Source: an uncultured Photobacterium sp. (GTDB lineage Bacteria > Pseudomonadota > Gammaproteobacteria > Enterobacterales > Vibrionaceae). From it: a stretch of 64,000 nucleotides of DNA. Below, in pieces: positions 61,283-64,000 of the stretch. The notes beneath the pieces are model-generated. The model made no database searches. It was not told the origin of the DNA and saw only the letters and a list, made by a program, of their open reading frames with translations. The DNA lies in the NCBI RefSeq assembly GCF_947039875.1, contig NZ_CAMRAN010000015.1:1-64000 (forward strand), written 5' to 3'. The first letter of the stretch is position 1. Every line of letters starts with the position of its first letter. A program made the translations under genes and the position numbers.

Positions 61283-62902
61283 TTACTTACCTAGCTTCGC
61301 GTTAATCTGTGCTTTAAAGCCAGCAGCTTGTGCACCATAGATAGCTTGAATGCCTGTATTACCAATCTTCACTAGACCTTTCGCACCTAAATGCTCAGTC
61401 CAATATTGATTGTCTTTTACTAAGTCACCGTCTTTAACAGTAATACGTAAACGTGTAATACATGCATCAACATCAACGATATTATCTTTACCGCCAAGTG
61501 CTTCAATCATCTCATCGGCTTGAGCGTCATTTGCGCCACCAGCAGCTTTTGATGCGTGGTAATCTTGCTTGCGAACAACCGCTACCGCACTACCCTTACG
61601 ACCTGGTGTTTTCACATCAAACTTCAAAATGAACCAACGGAACAAGAAGAAGTAAACAGGACCATAAATTAGACCAAGTAGTGGAATGTAGTACCAATGG
61701 TTTTCAGTACCCGTAAGGCCTGGCAACATACCAAATAAAGCGAAGTCAATGAAACCACCACTGAATGTCATACCCACTTTAACCTGTAGCAAGTCCATGA
61801 TCATAAATGATAGGCCGGCTAGTGGCACGTGGATGAAGTAGTAAAGTGGTGCAGATAAGAATAGGAATGTAAATTCGATTGGCTCAGTAATACCGGTTAG
61901 GAACGCTGTTAGCGCAACAGAGAATAATAGACCACCCACCGCGGTTTTATTTTCTTTATCTGCAACAGTGTACATAGCGTAAGCTGCGGCTGGCAAACCA
62001 AACATCATGAATGGGAATTTACCCGTCATAAAGTTAGTTGAAGAGAACTGTGAATAATCACCATTCGCTAAAGAACCAAAGAAAATGTTTTGCGTACCCT
62101 TAAATACTTGACCTGCGATTTCAGCCGTACCACCAATTTCTGTCTGCCATAATGGAAGATAGAACACATGGTGTAGACCAACAGGAATCAATGCACGCTC
62201 GATAATACCGAAAATAAACGAAGCAATGTAACCGTGACCTGAAGCAGTCATCTCACCGAGCATTGCACCGATAGAACCAAATGCAGCGCCGATATATGGC
62301 CAGATAAAGACTAGTGCAATACCATAAAATAATGCAGAGAATGCACTAATAATCGGAACGAAACGTGCGCCACCAAAGAAGCCTAAGAATTCAGGTAACT
62401 TAATAGCGTGGTATTTATTGTGAAGCACAACAGTAATGCCACCAGCAATAAGACCACCGAAGACACCCATACTTAGTGTATTGTGAATACCAAGCACATC
62501 AGCTAGTACACCAGCATAGTGGGTGCCCATTAATATCACTGTGTTGTTGGTGGTATCAACCATACCTGCAACAGTCAGTGTTTTTGCAATCGCAACGTTC
62601 ATTACAAGGTATGCAATGGTAGCAGCCAGTGCCGCAGCACCTTTTTCTGCACGTGCAAAACCGATAGCAATAGCGAGTGCGAACATAAGTGGTAAGTTTG
62701 CGAAGACGATACCGCCAGCAGCGGTCATAACCTGTAAGAAACTATTTAAAAGTGTTCCGTCTTGCAAAATACCGATTTGGTACGCTTCAATCATACTTTG
62801 GTTAGTAAAACTACCACCAAGCCCCAGCATAATACCAGCAGCTGGTAGCAAGGCTATCGGTAGCATTACTGCTTGAGATAACTTACTGAAAAAGGCTTTC
62901 AT
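61283..62902 (-). CDS. PTS system IICB component, MalX/glucose type
   Basis: A 539-residue sugar permease of the phosphotransferase system. The IIC domain spans about residues 1-420 (SKLSQAVMLPIALLPAAGIMLGLG, GIIERALIPVGLHHVFYLP, LTGITEPIEFTFLFL), and the IIB domain follows with VDACITRLRITVKD holding the phosphorylated Cys. No IIA is present, so it should use the soluble glucose IIA. It resembles E. coli MalX and the glucose permeases, so glucose or maltose is likely, but the substrate is unproven. GGAGAC precedes the ATG. Downstream is an RDD gene 8 bases away; a 35-codon ORF lies 59 bases upstream. Confidence 0.88.
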   Translation of the reverse strand: MKAFFSKLSQAVMLPIALLPAAGIMLGLGGSFTNQSMIEAYQIGILQDGTLLNSFLQVMTAAGGIVFANLPLMFALAIAIGFARAEKGAAALAATIAYLVMNVAIAKTLTVAGMVDTTNNTVILMGTHYAGVLADVLGIHNTLSMGVFGGLIAGGITVVLHNKYHAIKLPEFLGFFGGARFVPIISAFSALFYGIALVFIWPYIGAAFGSIGAMLGEMTASGHGYIASFIFGIIERALIPVGLHHVFYLPLWQTEIGGTAEIAGQVFKGTQNIFFGSLANGDYSQFSSTNFMTGKFPFMMFGLPAAAYAMYTVADKENKTAVGGLLFSVALTAFLTGITEPIEFTFLFLSAPLYYFIHVPLAGLSFMIMDLLQVKVGMTFSGGFIDFALFGMLPGLTGTENHWYYIPLLGLIYGPVYFFLFRWFILKFDVKTPGRKGSAVAVVRKQDYHASKAAGGANDAQADEMIEALGGKDNIVDVDACITRLRITVKDGDLVKDNQYWTEHLGAKGLVKIGNTGIQAIYGAQAAGFKAQINAKLGK

Positions 62903-62961
62903 TACCTTGTCTCCTCGAGATGGACTCTACACTTGTCGATGAAATAAATATGAGACTTTAA

Positions 62962-63069
62962 TTACGCCTCTTTTTCTAAATCATTTTCAAAAACAAATAA
63001 GCAGGTGGTGAACACTTTCGCAGTTAGAGACCAGCTCAAATTACCAAGGGTAATTGCGTTAGTGAACAT
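62962..63069 (-). CDS. Small ORF upstream of the PTS gene (35 aa)
   Basis: ATG at 63069 with a near-perfect CAGGAG ribosome binding site six bases upstream, 35 codons, stop at 62962-62964. The product is MFTNAITLGNLSWSLTAKVF, then TTCLFVFE, ending NDLEKEA: a partly hydrophobic peptide with an acidic tail. It precedes the PTS IICB start by 59 bases and is on the same strand. It could be a leader peptide that controls translation of the permease or a small regulator of it. I do not recognise a family. Confidence 0.5.
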   Translation of the reverse strand: MFTNAITLGNLSWSLTAKVFTTCLFVFENDLEKEA

Positions 63070-63653
63070 TGTTTGCTCCTGAGTATATTTATATTGAAAT
63101 AACACTAAGCACTAGCGACATACCCCCGTAGTCATTTGCTAATACTTATTCCGTACTATTTCAAGCATTAGTATAAAATGCGTCGAATAATATAACTTGA
63201 TGACTATCAAAATTACTAATAAGCAATAAAGTATAATTTCAAACTATAATACAGATCACAATGAAACAAATGCAATTAAACGCCACCATCAAGTCATAAC
63301 ACAATGAATTTAAAGACTAAAAATTATCAAAAAACGCATTTTTTAACGAAAACAATCCTCTCAAATAAGTAACCTTTGTAACCTATGTAACATGAATAAC
63401 AAGTAATATTTGTTAAAAGTTTGTCACATATCTGGCTTTTTAACTGCCACATAATAATTCATATAAAACCAACAACGCATTTATAAATTATATAACGCAC
63501 ATAATTTTGCACTCCAATTTACCAACTTCTCGTTTTTAATAATTTATAAATAAAAAAATCCCGCGACTTTCATCGCGGGATTTTCATAGAGAGGTGAATG
63601 AATATACCCCTCTGTTGATTAATAGTACAAAGAGTAGCTAATCGTAATTAGCC
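63070..63653. other. Long intergenic region upstream of the PTS operon
   Basis: 584 AT-rich bases holding the promoter of the small ORF/PTS/RDD unit and, at the right, the terminator of the next PTS gene. Around 63246-63261 there is a good right half (GATCACA) of a CRP site with a poor left half (TATAA). No other ORF or repeat is visible. Confidence 0.5.
63554..63585 (-). terminator. Terminator of the right-edge PTS gene
   Basis: AATCCCGCG-N7-CGCGGGATT stem followed on the minus strand by TTTTTTTATTT. Confidence 0.9.
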
Positions 63654-64000
63654 CTATTCTTTATGCTCTGCTTTTTCTTCTGCAGTACGATAATCAAACA
63701 GGAAGATCAATACCATTGGCACAACAAAAGCAACCGCGATTGATACTGCGTAAATCCACATTGGGTGGAACACAGGAATCGTTAATAGTGACGTAAATGC
63801 AAACGCTTGAGTTTTAACACTGCCGTACATAGAGCTAAGAACAGCTAGCGTTACACCCCCAGCTAAACAACCAGCAAGTAAACGTGGGTATACTTTCTTA
63901 AAGCGTAAGTGAATACCGTATAGTGATGGCTCTGAAATACCACCAAATAGACCGGCAGCTAACGCACCAGAAGCTGTTTGACGCATGGTTGCATCTTTTT
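63654..64000 (-). CDS. PTS EIIC permease, C-terminal part (beta-glucoside/sucrose type), cut by the window
   Basis: The open frame continues past base 64000, so the gene is partial at its 5' end. The visible 115 residues contain the EIIC segment ASGALAAGLFGGISEPSLYG followed by IHLRFKKVYPRLLAG, then three hydrophobic stretches and a charged tail (DYRTAEEKAEHKE). The pattern fits the Bgl/sucrose/trehalose branch of EIIC. An internal Met at 63986 is not a true start. There is no IIA after the IIC in this part, so the protein ends with the permease domain. Confidence 0.8.
   Translation of the reverse strand, partial: KDATMRQTASGALAAGLFGGISEPSLYGIHLRFKKVYPRLLAGCLAGGVTLAVLSSMYGSVKTQAFAFTSLLTIPVFHPMWIYAVSIAVAFVVPMVLIFLFDYRTAEEKAEHKE

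Overview
The window looks like a chromosomal segment of a marine gammaproteobacterium of the family Vibrionaceae, most likely Photobacterium or a close relative. That placement is inferred from low GC content, close protein resemblance to Vibrio and E. coli families, a solitary second EF-G gene, a VC1899-type CARF nuclease and a TMAO respiration module. Almost everything reads as ordinary core or soft-core genome. I see no insertion sequence, prophage, CRISPR array or rRNA operon. The only tRNA is a tRNA-Cys cut by the left edge.

Layout. 1-11 kb: tRNA-Cys end, a KdgK-like sugar kinase with an altered catalytic motif, a cNMP/CBS/nucleotidyltransferase gene paired with a DEDDh exonuclease, a BCCT osmolyte transporter, a glutaredoxin, an AMMECR1 protein, a lipoprotein, an EEP-family phosphohydrolase, a second DEDDh exonuclease and mobB. 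11-19 kb: a META-domain exported protein, the three-domain rhodanese YnjE, aldo/keto reductase YdhF, an M15 peptidase, an S4 RNA-binding protein and the solitary fusA2. 19-36 kb: an acetyltransferase, the TorS/TorT sensor pair, mgsA-helD-yccS (also neighbours in E. coli), then divergent torC and torA, and a Tat/lipobox amidase. 36-43 kb: acetyltransferase, U32 family protein, LysE exporter, the CARF/PD-(D/E)XK protein with an unusual leader and a tandem terminator array, and udp. 43-54 kb: a zntA-type metal ATPase with a Cys/His-rich head and a MerR-type promoter, an SLC13 transporter/sensor kinase/receiver operon, a MATE pump, a CBS protein and a DUF945 protein. 54-64 kb: ldhA, a DsdC-like LysR regulator, tfoX, a decayed LON-domain gene, an HDOD protein, lysO, yidB-kbp, and a PTS IICB gene with a downstream RDD gene and a well-formed 35-codon ORF upstream. 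The right edge cuts a second PTS permease.

How the parts fit. Several genes serve molybdoenzyme respiration: MobB (cofactor), YnjE (a sulfurtransferase linked to cofactor sulfur supply), TorS/TorT (TMAO sensing), TorC (pentaheme quinol dehydrogenase) and TorA (reductase). TorR and TorD are not in the window, although two sequences resembling TorR boxes lie in the torS/torT and torC/torA gaps. The reductase carries its own CxxCH haem motif at the C-terminus, which is the most unusual protein architecture here.

The best candidates for something undescribed are: the reductase-cytochrome fusion; the leader of the CARF nuclease gene, which can form two mutually exclusive hairpins next to the ribosome binding site; the 35-codon ORF before the PTS gene; and the SLC13/soluble kinase/receiver operon. 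All calls come from reading the sequence and recalled family knowledge; no database search was run.
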